Of a DNA stretch of 64,000 nt, positions 35,009 to 43,647 are shown piece by piece; position 1 is the first letter of the stretch; the number at the start of each line of letters is the position of its first letter. The notes below the pieces were generated by a model that made no database searches, was not told where the DNA came from, and was given only the letters and a program-made list of their open reading frames with translations. This DNA comes from Ruminiclostridium cellulolyticum H10. Its GTDB lineage: Bacteria > Bacillota > Clostridia > Acetivibrionales > DSM-1351. The position numbers were made by a program, and so were the translations under genes. The DNA is taken from contig NC_011898.1 in the NCBI RefSeq assembly GCF_000022065.1, positions 372,001-436,000 on the forward strand. Direction: 5' to 3'.

Positions 35009-37165
35009 ATGACAGACATAGTCGGGCAGTTAATCAGGGAATTCAACTTGAAGCCTTTTCAGGTGCAAAATACAGTTAAACTTATAGATGAAGGAAATAC
35101 AATACCATTTATAGCTCGTTATAGAAAAGAAGTTACGGGAGAACTTAACGACCAGGTTTTAAGAGAGCTTAACGAGCGCTTAGTGTATTTAAGAAATCTG
35201 GATGAACGGCGGGAAGATGTAAGAAGGCTTATAGAGGAGCAGGGCAAACTTACGGAAGAAATAGTGAAATCTCTAGATTCAGCCATGACACTACAGGAAA
35301 TAGAGGATATTTACAGACCTTACAAGTTAAAAAGGAAAACACGGGCATCTGTTGCCAGGGAAAAAGGTCTTGAACCCCTTGCTACCATTATATATTCACA
35401 GCTTCCAACAAAAACTTCTATAAATGAAATTGCTTCAAGGTATATTAACGAGGAAAAAGGAATAAACAGTGTGGATGAAGCTATTAAAGGAGCTTTAGAT
35501 ATAATAGCCGAGGAAGTTTCCGATAATGCTGAATTCAGAAAGGTTTTAAGAGAAATAATATTTAAAAATGGCCTTGTAATGTCTTTCGGTAAAAAGGATG
35601 AGGACTCTGTATACAGAATGTACTATGATTTTAAGGAACCCGTATCAAAGATAGCAAGACATCGAGTTCTTGCCTTAAACAGGGGGGAGAAGGAAGATTT
35701 CCTGAGTGTAAAAATAGATTTAAACGAGGACTTGTGTCTGAATTTTTTAAAGTCTAACACTCTTAAAAACACAAATACTGAAATGTCTAAATATGTTGAA
35801 TCCGCTGTTGAGGATTCTTTTAAAAGACTGATTTTTCCGTCTTTGGAGAGGGATATACGCAATCAGCTTACGGAGTTAGCTGAGGATCAGGCTATAAAGG
35901 TATTTTCCGAGAATCTGAGGAACCTTCTGCTTCAGCCGCCTGTCAAGGACAGGGTGGTACTTGGTCTTGACCCGGCATACAGGACAGGTTGTAAGCTGGC
36001 AGTAGTGGATGGAACGGGTAAAGTGCTGGAGACTACCGTTATCTATCCGACTCCGCCTCAGAACAAAATAGATGAGGCAAAAAAGAAAGTAAAAGAACTT
36101 ATTAAAAAGTACGAAGTTGACATAATTTCAATTGGAAACGGTACAGCCTCCAAGGAATCTGAGATATTTGTAGCTGATTTGCTGAAGGAAATAGACAGAG
36201 AGGTTTACTATATGGTGGTAAGCGAGGCGGGTGCATCGGTATATTCGGCCTCGAAGCTTGGTGCGGAAGAATTTCCGGATTTTGACGTTGCTCTCCGAAG
36301 TGCTGTTTCCATTGCAAGAAGGCTTCAAGACCCTCTGGCAGAGCTGGTAAAGATCGACCCTAAAGCAATCGGGGTTGGACAATACCAGCATGATATGAAC
36401 CAGAAAAGACTTGATGAGTCTCTTGGCGGAGTGGTAGAGGATTGTGTAAACAATGTGGGTGTTGATTTGAATACAGCTTCTGCACCTTTACTTTCTTATG
36501 TTTCAGGGATAAGCACTGCAATTGCAAAGAATGTTGTTGAGTACAGAGAGGAAAACGGAAAATTTAAGGCAAGAAATGAACTAAAAAAGGTAAAGAAGCT
36601 TGGAAACAAGACATTTGAACAATGTGCAGGCTTTTTAAGAATAACAGATGGTGAAAACATTCTTGATAATACGTCCGTTCATCCCGAATCATATAAAGCA
36701 GCAAAGCTCCTTTTGGAGAAGATGGGCTATTCTTTGGAAGATGTGAGAGCAAAAAAACTTTCAGGACTTGACAATAAGGTTCAGCAGGCAGGAATGTCTC
36801 GTATAGCAGAGGAACTAGGTATTGGTGTACCGACCTTAAAGGATATAATAAATGAACTGCTAAAGCCGGGAAGAGACCCCAGGGACGAATTGCCAAAACC
36901 AATGCTTCACTCGGATGTACTTCATATGGAGGACCTGAAACAGGGAATGATACTCACTGGAACGGTAAGAAACGTAGCTGATTTCGGTGCTTTTGTTGAT
37001 ATAGGAGTTCATCAGGACGGACTTGTGCATATATCTCAGCTGGCTGACAAATATGTTAAAAATCCCATGGATGTAGTTGCTGTGGGGGATATAGTAAAAG
37101 TCAAGATTCTTGAAGTGGATGTTGAAAGAAAGAGAATATCCCTTACTATGAAAGAAATAAACTAA
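35009..37165 (+). CDS. Tex-family RNA-binding transcription accessory protein
   Basis: A 718-aa protein with the full Tex order: N-terminal helical domains (LIDEGNTIPFIARYRKEVTGEL), a YqgF-like RNase H fold (VVLGLDPAYRTGCKLAVVDG), helix-hairpin-helix motifs (LLSYVSGISTAIAKNVVEYR), and a C-terminal S1 domain (~residues 645-716, GMILTGTVRNVADFGAFVDIG). Tex binds nucleic acid and affects transcription; the precise role is unclear. RBS GGAGG before ATG 35009. Confidence 0.95.
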   Translation: MTDIVGQLIREFNLKPFQVQNTVKLIDEGNTIPFIARYRKEVTGELNDQVLRELNERLVYLRNLDERREDVRRLIEEQGKLTEEIVKSLDSAMTLQEIEDIYRPYKLKRKTRASVAREKGLEPLATIIYSQLPTKTSINEIASRYINEEKGINSVDEAIKGALDIIAEEVSDNAEFRKVLREIIFKNGLVMSFGKKDEDSVYRMYYDFKEPVSKIARHRVLALNRGEKEDFLSVKIDLNEDLCLNFLKSNTLKNTNTEMSKYVESAVEDSFKRLIFPSLERDIRNQLTELAEDQAIKVFSENLRNLLLQPPVKDRVVLGLDPAYRTGCKLAVVDGTGKVLETTVIYPTPPQNKIDEAKKKVKELIKKYEVDIISIGNGTASKESEIFVADLLKEIDREVYYMVVSEAGASVYSASKLGAEEFPDFDVALRSAVSIARRLQDPLAELVKIDPKAIGVGQYQHDMNQKRLDESLGGVVEDCVNNVGVDLNTASAPLLSYVSGISTAIAKNVVEYREENGKFKARNELKKVKKLGNKTFEQCAGFLRITDGENILDNTSVHPESYKAAKLLLEKMGYSLEDVRAKKLSGLDNKVQQAGMSRIAEELGIGVPTLKDIINELLKPGRDPRDELPKPMLHSDVLHMEDLKQGMILTGTVRNVADFGAFVDIGVHQDGLVHISQLADKYVKNPMDVVAVGDIVKVKILEVDVERKRISLTMKEIN

Positions 37166-37243
37166 AACTATTTTTTTTATAGGCTATTGTGGTATTATTA
37201 AAATAAGCGTTTTTTATAATTAAAAGATGGGAAGAAGAATGAT

Positions 37244-38131
37244 ATGGGGACAGTTAATAAAGCGTTACATTTGATTGCCAAGAGACCATCGGTGTTGTTG
37301 CTGACAGCACTTATCAGTATCGTGGTTTGTGTTTTTGAATATTTTTTTATGACTCTTTTTTATGGAATAACAATGTTTAAAACAGGTAGTCCCTTTGATG
37401 ACTACGTAAATATAATTCAATTTGTAATAAATGCAGTTTCCGTACCTGAGACAGCTGTTAAAATCATATTAGTGCTGGCAATTGCAGTGGTTTCGGCATC
37501 TTTGATTCTTGGACTAATATTCTCAGGATGTTTCAACATACTTTATAATGCAGTTCAAGGCAAAGAGAAAAAGGCAGGAAGTGAATTTGTTCACGGGGTA
37601 AAGAAGTATTTTCTAAGGATGATTTCACTGAATCTGTGGACTATATGTGCAGTTTTTATTTTTGTTATTTACGTATTAATAGCGACTATTCCTGCGGCAA
37701 TTGTGGTAGATAATTCAATTAGCGGAACCATGAATCCTTTGGCCGGAGTGGTTCTTTCCATCATAACTGCAATTGTACTGTTTTTCAGCTATACTTTTTT
37801 CAGGCAGTATATAGCGTTTTGGTATCCATCGGCTATTGCTTATGAAAAAAGTCATTTTAAAATGGCAAAAAAAGTATCGGACAGGAACTTCTGGCCTTTA
37901 CTATCCAAATTTATAGCATTTGATATTATATTAGTTTTGTTCGATATTTTATACATAATTGCTAATTTTACATTGGCTAATACACAGGTTGTATCAGGGA
38001 CTATAAATACTATCCTGATTGTTGTAAATATTGTATTTAAAACAATAGTTTTTGCAATCTTAATTTGTTTTGTATTTTCATCTTTTAAAAAATGTAATGA
38101 TGATTATAAATATAAAGAACAAATCCGTTAA
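37244..38131 (+). CDS. Six-helix membrane protein of unknown function
   Basis: A 295-aa protein with about six hydrophobic segments (e.g. VLLLTALISIVVCVFEYFFM; ILVLAIAVVSASLILGLIF; LWTICAVFIFVIYVLIATIP). No motif identifies a family with confidence; it resembles the multi-pass DUF-type proteins related to glycerophosphodiesterase membrane domains. Its 3' end overlaps the last codon of the minus-strand gene at 38128 by 3 nt. Confidence 0.7.
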   Translation: MGTVNKALHLIAKRPSVLLLTALISIVVCVFEYFFMTLFYGITMFKTGSPFDDYVNIIQFVINAVSVPETAVKIILVLAIAVVSASLILGLIFSGCFNILYNAVQGKEKKAGSEFVHGVKKYFLRMISLNLWTICAVFIFVIYVLIATIPAAIVVDNSISGTMNPLAGVVLSIITAIVLFFSYTFFRQYIAFWYPSAIAYEKSHFKMAKKVSDRNFWPLLSKFIAFDIILVLFDILYIIANFTLANTQVVSGTINTILIVVNIVFKTIVFAILICFVFSSFKKCNDDYKYKEQIR

Positions 38132-38514
38132 AATATATCCAACAACAGATATAGGAGAATAATCAGCAGAAGCTCATCTTCCACCTTGTCTGTAAACAGC
38201 AGTACGATAAGACCTACAAGCAGCAGGTCATCAAAATAAATATCATAATCAAAAACCGTAAACAGTGGGCTTCCAGATCGTTCTGTTCTATCTCCTGTCC
38301 CCAGAATCGATGAAAGGAAACTCAAAGGTTTTGGGGTTTTTGTTTCACGACTGGCAGGTTCTTTGGGAGGCAATGCCTCTTCTGTCTGCGGATTGACTGT
38401 TTGTTCTTCTGTAATCGTCAAATTCTGCTCATTTTGCTCATGCCCGCTTTGCTGCTGAGCAGAGTGGTTTTTATTATATCTGCGGGAGTTCGGGGGACGT
38501 TTTCTGTAAACCAT
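38128..38514 (-). CDS. Small protein with hydrophobic C-terminus
   Basis: A 128-aa protein. Residues 1-~75 are basic and Gln/Pro/Glu-rich (MVYRKRPPNSRRYNKNHSAQ), and the end is hydrophobic and acidic (DDLLLVGLIVLLFTDKVEDELLLIILLYLLLDIF). That looks like a short membrane-seeking tail of two segments, as in some clostridial spore-coat or sporulation proteins. ATG 38514 has RBS AGGAG; an earlier in-frame start at 38523 overlaps it. It is first downstream of two other small genes on the same strand. Confidence 0.65.
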   Translation of the reverse strand: MVYRKRPPNSRRYNKNHSAQQQSGHEQNEQNLTITEEQTVNPQTEEALPPKEPASRETKTPKPLSFLSSILGTGDRTERSGSPLFTVFDYDIYFDDLLLVGLIVLLFTDKVEDELLLIILLYLLLDIF

Positions 38515-38567
38515 ACTATCCACTCCTAAAAAAGCTTTGGGTATGACCAGAGAGTAAATTGTTTTGC

Positions 38568-38969
38568 TTAAACAGAACGTCCCTCCGATTCATCCAACAT
38601 CTTGGTTAAACTGCCGATTTTAATAATTTTCATACACTTCTGAAGTTTTTTTTGTCTGTTATCATTGAGGTAGGGCTTTACCGCATTAAGCAGATTAACT
38701 CTTGGATCCTTAGCGGTGTTAAGCATATTCATAGCCTTTTTCATTTTTCTGGCCATATCGGCAAGGTCATCTGTATCAGCTCTGGAAGTCTCTTCAGGCG
38801 GATTTGATTTTTCTGAAGAGTTGTCATCTGATGAGGTTTCGTCCTTTGAATTATTTGCTGACATGAACATATTCAAAAGCCCCTTCACATTGTCAGGAAT
38901 ACCGCTGTTAGAATCCTGCCCCAGCATTTCGGCTATCTGTTTTATCTTATCTCCCATGTCGTCACTCAT
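38568..38969 (-). CDS. Acidic helical protein, 133 aa
   Basis: Unrecognised. It is hydrophilic, with a Ser/Asp/Glu-rich middle (SANNSKDETSSDDNSSEKSN) between two helical parts; the C-terminal part (LLNAVKPYLNDNRQKKLQKCMKIIKIG) resembles the YvgL/coat-associated helical repeats of spore-former proteins only vaguely. RBS GGAGG is 8 nt before ATG 38969. It is likely in one transcript with 39006-39320. Confidence 0.65.
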   Translation of the reverse strand: MSDDMGDKIKQIAEMLGQDSNSGIPDNVKGLLNMFMSANNSKDETSSDDNSSEKSNPPEETSRADTDDLADMARKMKKAMNMLNTAKDPRVNLLNAVKPYLNDNRQKKLQKCMKIIKIGSLTKMLDESEGRSV

Positions 38970-39005
38970 CAAAATACCTCCAAGTAATTGAATATATGTA
39001 CAAAA

Positions 39006-39320
39006 CTAGGAATTTAGAAAATCGTTAACCTTTTTCATTATAACGTCACTGTCTTTTCCAAGGATTTTTTGCAGCTTGTCAAGGTCCTTCTGGGTTATCT
39101 TCTTTTTTATTTCATCTTTATCAATTTTTATATTTTTAAGTTTTTCTTCATCAAATTCGTTTACTTTTTCCATAAGTTCATCCTTGTTAATAGCCGAAAG
39201 CTTTTTTTCAAGATCTTTGGTACTGTCTTTCTTCAGCATATCTATAGCTTTATTTACTTTTGATTGGACCATTTTATCCTGCATCATTTCCTGAATTTTT
39301 TTACCTAAAGAATCCCCCAT
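39006..39320 (-). CDS. Lys-rich helical protein, 104 aa
   Basis: Unrecognised. It is strongly charged, rich in Lys, Asp and Glu, and predicted all-helical (MGDSLGKKIQEMMQDKMVQS ... LDKLQKILGKDSDVIMKKVN). There are no Cys, signal or membrane segment. RBS GGAGG before ATG 39320. It is 36 nt upstream of the next small gene on the strand. Confidence 0.65.
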   Translation of the reverse strand: MGDSLGKKIQEMMQDKMVQSKVNKAIDMLKKDSTKDLEKKLSAINKDELMEKVNEFDEEKLKNIKIDKDEIKKKITQKDLDKLQKILGKDSDVIMKKVNDFLNS

Positions 39321-39416
39321 AAATAATACCTCCTATAAATCCTGTTTCCAACAATATCATTACAGTGTATGCTGTATGGTTGGACTAATATGTTGGATTA
39401 TATCCCTTGAATCTGA

Positions 39417-39451
39417 AATAGAAGCTTGGATATGTAACCCAAGCTTCTATT
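39417..39451. terminator. Perfect hairpin with weak T-run
   Basis: AATAGAAGCTTGG (39417-39429) and CCAAGCTTCTATT (39439-39451), a 13-bp perfect stem. It lies between two small genes on the minus strand. The T-run is poor on both strands, so it may be a partial terminator or processing site. Confidence 0.5.
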
Positions 39452-39479
39452 CAAACTACTCTTAACAGCTTTGACAAAA

Positions 39480-39686
39480 TTAATCGCGACAACAGTCATC
39501 TTGATTATTGCAAAGGAAGAATATAAGCAGGATAACAGCCAGACATACCAACCAATCGCAATCCTCATTGAAGAAATTACCGCCGAAGAATCCATTGTTA
39601 CCACCACAGCAGCAGCAGATAATTATTATTAGTATTAATATCCACCACCAGTCAAAACCGTTAGAAGAACCACCAAAACATCCCAT
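39480..39686 (-). CDS. Small Gly/Cys-rich hydrophobic protein
   Basis: A 68-aa protein: MGCFGGSS, then a WWWILILIIIICCCCGG membrane segment, a Gly/Phe/Asn-rich turn and a second hydrophobic segment (WLVCLAVILLIFFLC) with a Cys-rich end. It looks like the short, Gly-rich, membrane-spanning proteins of spore-formers (YjcZ-like), but this is a resemblance only. RBS GGAGG before ATG 39686. It is the first of four small minus-strand genes. Confidence 0.65.
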   Translation of the reverse strand: MGCFGGSSNGFDWWWILILIIIICCCCGGNNGFFGGNFFNEDCDWLVCLAVILLIFFLCNNQDDCCRD

Positions 39687-39860
39687 GATTTTACCTCCAA
39701 ATAAAAGATTTAAGATACTGCATATTATGAATTTTCATTAAAAGGTGTTACACATGAAATAAATAATTTTTAAAAAATATTGTTTGATAATTCTATAAAA
39801 AGGGTATAGTATTCTGGTATATTGCATGTAATTAAAGCTGCCTAATGGAGGTTAATTATT

Positions 39861-40736
39861 ATGGTTGATGTAATTATAATAGGCAAGGGGCCTGCGGGTA
39901 TTTCAGCTTCACTATATACGGTGCGTGCAGGACTGAGGACACTGGTTATAGGGCTGGATAATAGTGTACTTAATAAAGCGGACAGAATTGAAAACTATTA
40001 TGGTTTCGCTGAGCCTGTATCCGGGAAGTACCTTTTGGAACAGGGTGAGAAACAGGCCAGACGCCTTGGGGTTAAGTTTATTCAGAGCGAGGTGATAGCT
40101 TTAGAAAAAGCCGAGTATTTTGAAGTATATACAACACAGGACAATTATTCTGCAAAAGCGGTGCTCATGGCTACAGGACAACAGACAAAAAAGGTCAACA
40201 TTGACGGTTTGGAAAAATTTGAAGGAAGAGGTGTAAGCTATTGCACAACCTGTGACGGTTTTTTCTATAGAGGGCTTAAAGTCGGCCTAGTAGGATTTAA
40301 GGACTACGCAATACATGAGGTTATGGAGCTGGAGCCCCTAACAAAAGATATTACCATTTATACGAACGGTAATGAATTGCAGCTTACGGATAAATATAAA
40401 TTCCATGCTTCAAGATTTACGATCAATGATAAAAAAATTACATCTGTAGTGGGTAAAGAAGTTGTTGAGGGAATAGTATTTGAAGACGGTTCAGTTGCAA
40501 ATCTTGACGGCTTGTTTGTAGCATTTGAATCTGCATCAAGTATAGATTTTGCCAGAAAGCTGGGAGTAATAACAAAAAATAATTCCATTGTAGTGGATGA
40601 AAATCAAAGTACAAATCTAAAAGGCCTGTTTGCGGCAGGAGACTGTATTGGTGGTTTTAAGCAAATTTCAACGGCAGTAGGTCAGGGAGCTATGGCTGGC
40701 AAAAGAATTATAGAGTTTGTGAGAAATAATTCCTAA
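39861..40736 (+). CDS. Thioredoxin-reductase-like flavoprotein lacking NADPH motifs
   Basis: A 291-aa protein with the thioredoxin reductase fold. The FAD motif is VIIIGKGPAGISASLY (residues 4-19), the redox-active disulfide CTTC is at 128-131 in SYCTTCDGFFYRG, and the FAD-contacting GLFAAGDCIGG lies near the end. The second dinucleotide domain, which should start GGGDSAxEEA, reads VGLVGFKDYAIHEV, and the HRRxxxR NADPH-phosphate motif is absent (YTNGNELQL). It therefore probably takes electrons from another donor, as the ferredoxin-dependent thioredoxin reductases of clostridia do. No thioredoxin gene is adjacent. Confidence 0.85.
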   Translation: MVDVIIIGKGPAGISASLYTVRAGLRTLVIGLDNSVLNKADRIENYYGFAEPVSGKYLLEQGEKQARRLGVKFIQSEVIALEKAEYFEVYTTQDNYSAKAVLMATGQQTKKVNIDGLEKFEGRGVSYCTTCDGFFYRGLKVGLVGFKDYAIHEVMELEPLTKDITIYTNGNELQLTDKYKFHASRFTINDKKITSVVGKEVVEGIVFEDGSVANLDGLFVAFESASSIDFARKLGVITKNNSIVVDENQSTNLKGLFAAGDCIGGFKQISTAVGQGAMAGKRIIEFVRNNS

Positions 40737-40832
40737 AAAAACAGGTCAATTTCCCTGAAAAATGTACAGAAAGTGCCTGCTTTCAGTTAAAATAGCTGTC
40801 TGAACTTTTTTATTACCTTGTTTTAGTACATA

Positions 40833-40861
40833 TTGAAAAAATTTACAATTAGTGATAAAAT
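40833..40861 (+). promoter_or_regulatory. Promoter of the histidine kinase gene
   Basis: TTGAAA (40833-40838), a 17-nt spacer and TAAAAT (40856-40861), 50 nt before the ATG. Confidence 0.55.
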
Positions 40862-40912
40862 ATGACCACGCCTTAAAAGTAAAAATAGTATTACTTGAAT
40901 AGGAGAAGGAAT

Positions 40913-42319
40913 ATGTTTGGCATATTTATATTACTGTGGATAATTTCTATTCTGATAATTTATGCAAACCCCAAAGAATACTGGGCGTGGTGTGCAAGCC
41001 TCTGCCTGCTGTTTAATGGCTTCGGTGGACTGTCAGCGGTTTTAGGTGATAAACTCATTCCTTATTTAGAAGCTTGCGGCAACGAAAATCTGATTTTTGC
41101 AAGCCGTATATTTAAAGGAACTGCCGACATTCTTCAGCATTACTTTGCCACATATGTTTTTTTGATTTTTGTTCTTCTTTTTACAAATTTTCTGAATATC
41201 CAAATGAAGTCAATTATTAAAAAAACAATTGTGGGTTTACTTTCTGTTCCAAGTATTCTGATGCTTTTCCTTTATCCCATAACCCCCGACTTTAATCCAA
41301 ACTATGGTATCTTATCCTGTTGGGTATGTGTCTATACGCTTTTAGCCAATATAATTCTGATTATAAGTATAGTAAAGGAAAAGGATGACTATACCAAAAC
41401 CCAGAGAATTCTGACCTCTTTATATGCAGTCCCTTCTACCATATGCGTACTCTGGACAAGTTACATATCTGTTGCAATAGGCTATAGTCGGGTTTGGAAG
41501 GCTAATGTATGGGTTATAGCCGGCGAATTTATCTTATTTATTGTATTCTGCCTGAAATACGGAATGCTGGGAATACATTTCAAAATTGAAAGAATAAATA
41601 TTGACAATAACATAGATTCAATTATCGGGGGAATGAGTATTGTTTCCCATGCAATAAAAAATGAGGTTTCAACTATTAATCTGTGTGTTGAGACTATAAT
41701 GTGCGTAGAAAAAACAAGTCCCGGTATGGCACATAAATTGTCTATAATAAAAAACTCTTGTAAAAATCTCCTTGAATTCACAAGAAAAGTAAGTGAGATA
41801 AAACTGTATAAGATGAATTTTAAACCATGTCTTTTAAGCGAAATCACAACTGAGGTAATAAATCAGGTTGCACCTTCTATTTGTGAAAAGAATATCCAAA
41901 TAATCAATGAAAGTAAAATAGATATTACAATGCTTATTGATCCCGTTCACGTCTCCGAAGTATTGAAAAACCTTATTATAAACGCTATTGAAGCCATACC
42001 ATCTGAGGGTATCATCAGTGTGAATGCTGAATTCCTAAACAATAAAAAACTATGTATTAGGGTTTCTGATAATGGAATAGGTATTCCAAAAGATTTTATA
42101 AACAAGGTTATGACACCGTTTTTCTCTACGAAAAAAGGAAAAAATAATTTTGGATTGGGATTAAGCTATTGTTTTAAGGTAATGAAATCTCATAACGGAA
42201 ATCTTCAAATAAAAAGTAAGGAAAATCAGGGGACTGATATGTGCCTGATATTTCCCATAAATAAGGTTGTACACGTTTACAGTAAGTCTTTACCAAAAAA
42301 CAAAAGTTATCATTTATAG
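40913..42319 (+). CDS. Orphan membrane sensor histidine kinase
   Basis: A 468-aa kinase. About seven or eight membrane helices occupy residues 1-~225, similar to 7TM-type sensor regions. A phosphoacceptor-like stretch IVSHAIKNEVSTIN (His in HxxKN) follows, then the HATPase domain with the N box NLIINAIEAIP, DNGIGIPKD (G1) and GLGLSYC (G2). No response regulator is adjacent, so it is an orphan; orphan kinases in clostridia often feed Spo0A, but that is not shown here. ATG 40913 was chosen, with RBS AGGAGAAGG just upstream; an in-frame TTG at 40895 precedes it. Confidence 0.88.
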   Translation: MFGIFILLWIISILIIYANPKEYWAWCASLCLLFNGFGGLSAVLGDKLIPYLEACGNENLIFASRIFKGTADILQHYFATYVFLIFVLLFTNFLNIQMKSIIKKTIVGLLSVPSILMLFLYPITPDFNPNYGILSCWVCVYTLLANIILIISIVKEKDDYTKTQRILTSLYAVPSTICVLWTSYISVAIGYSRVWKANVWVIAGEFILFIVFCLKYGMLGIHFKIERINIDNNIDSIIGGMSIVSHAIKNEVSTINLCVETIMCVEKTSPGMAHKLSIIKNSCKNLLEFTRKVSEIKLYKMNFKPCLLSEITTEVINQVAPSICEKNIQIINESKIDITMLIDPVHVSEVLKNLIINAIEAIPSEGIISVNAEFLNNKKLCIRVSDNGIGIPKDFINKVMTPFFSTKKGKNNFGLGLSYCFKVMKSHNGNLQIKSKENQGTDMCLIFPINKVVHVYSKSLPKNKSYHL

Positions 42320-42452
42320 TTATTTTAACTTATATCAAAAAATATTGACAAGTTTAGAATACTTCCTCATGCTTGGGCATAAAAATAGTTGTGTAAGGGA
42401 TGAATATTCATAAATACAACTTTTAACATTTTAATGTGAGGTGCATAAAAAA

Positions 42453-43190
42453 ATGCGAAAACTAATATGTCTATTTATGGTATTTGGAACGATTTTTACT
42501 ATGCTTACAGGCTGTGGATTTAAAAGTGAAGAGACGCAAAGTGATGAATTAACTCCTGTCAGCAGTCTTACAATAGGTCAGGAAGAAGCTAATGGCTTAA
42601 AGGATAAAACTCCGGTTCAGTTATACTTCATCAACGAACAGGGCATAAAACTTGCTGCAGAAACAAGATATATACAAAATACAGATGTGGGTAAGGGTAA
42701 CGAACATATGGCAACAGTTATTCTCAAGGAACTTATAAGCGGTCCTGCGAAGGGAAGTCTTTTAAAAGCTTCTGTTCCAAAGGAAGCAAAAGTACTTACA
42801 GATATAAAGATAAAGGACGGTGTGGCAACAGTCGACCTTTCAAAGGATTTTATCGAAAAGCATCCGGGAGGGAAAAAGAATGAACAGCTTACACTTTACT
42901 CCATTGTAAATACCCTTACAGAAATAAAGGATATAACATCGGTACAATTCAGAGTAAACGGAAAAGTAACTAAAGAATTCAAGGGGAGCTATCAAATCGA
43001 CATAGCTTACTCAAGAGACACCCATCTTATAAGCAATGAACCCGGTAAAGATAGCACAATAAAAACAACAGCTGAGGATAAGGATAATACAAGAGATAAA
43101 ACAGCACAGCCTACAAAAGAGGATGAAACCAAGAAGACCAATTCCGATGCGGAAACAAATGCTGATTTGGAAGATGAAATTTTAGAATAA
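42453..43190 (+). CDS. GerMN-domain lipoprotein
   Basis: A 245-aa protein. A lipoprotein signal with lipobox LTGC (MRKLICLFMVFGTIFTMLTG, Cys21) is followed by a linker and one GerMN domain (~residues 50-190: VQLYFINEQGIKLAAETR ... VATVDLSKDFIEKHPGG). The tail is charged, of low complexity and Lys/Asp/Thr-rich. GerMN domains occur in spore-germination and sporulation-channel proteins; here the partner is unknown. ATG 42453 has RBS GAGGTG; GTG 42441 overlaps it. Confidence 0.85.
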   Translation: MRKLICLFMVFGTIFTMLTGCGFKSEETQSDELTPVSSLTIGQEEANGLKDKTPVQLYFINEQGIKLAAETRYIQNTDVGKGNEHMATVILKELISGPAKGSLLKASVPKEAKVLTDIKIKDGVATVDLSKDFIEKHPGGKKNEQLTLYSIVNTLTEIKDITSVQFRVNGKVTKEFKGSYQIDIAYSRDTHLISNEPGKDSTIKTTAEDKDNTRDKTAQPTKEDETKKTNSDAETNADLEDEILE

Positions 43191-43215
43191 TTCCGGTTGG
43201 CCATCTGTTATATAC

Positions 43216-43268
43216 AACAAGGTATCTTTTAGGATAATACAACTCCTTTAAGATACCTTGTTTTTTGC
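43216..43268 (+). terminator. Intrinsic terminator after the GerMN gene
   Basis: CAAGGTATCTT (43218-43228) and AAGATACCTTG (43250-43260) form a perfect stem followed by TTTTTT. It also faces the FmdB-like gene from the other side. Confidence 0.9.
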
Positions 43269-43297
43269 AATGATATATTATATCAGGAAAGAAAAAA

Positions 43298-43513
43298 TTA
43301 GTGATTACAACAACCACCGCATACATGTCTTTTGGGGCAGTCTCCGCCGGAGTCCTTTCTTGACTGAATAATATTGACATTCTTAAATATGGTCTCAAGA
43401 TCATTGCTACCGCAGTCGGGACATTTAATTTCCCTGTTTTCACGCTGGGACATTTTAGCCATTACGTTGAATTCACTGCCACACTTGCTGCATTTTAAAT
43501 CATAAAACGGCAT
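43298..43513 (-). CDS. FmdB-type zinc-ribbon protein
   Basis: A 71-aa protein with two CxxC knuckles, LKCSKCGSEF and IKCPDCGSNDL, spaced as in the FmdB/CxxC_CXXC_SSSS zinc ribbon. The C-terminus is Cys/Gly/His-rich (CPKRHVCGGCCNH) and could bind another metal. FmdB-like proteins are small putative regulators. RBS AAAGGAGG before ATG 43513. Confidence 0.85.
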   Translation of the reverse strand: MPFYDLKCSKCGSEFNVMAKMSQRENREIKCPDCGSNDLETIFKNVNIIQSRKDSGGDCPKRHVCGGCCNH

Positions 43514-43647
43514 TAAATCTACCTCCTTTACAATTAGTATTATATCATCTTAAAAAACAGTGATAAATAGTTGAATAATTAAAACTTAAATACGGACAAT
43601 AAGTATTGTTTGTAATAAATAGTTCCGTAAATAATGGAGGAGCAGTT

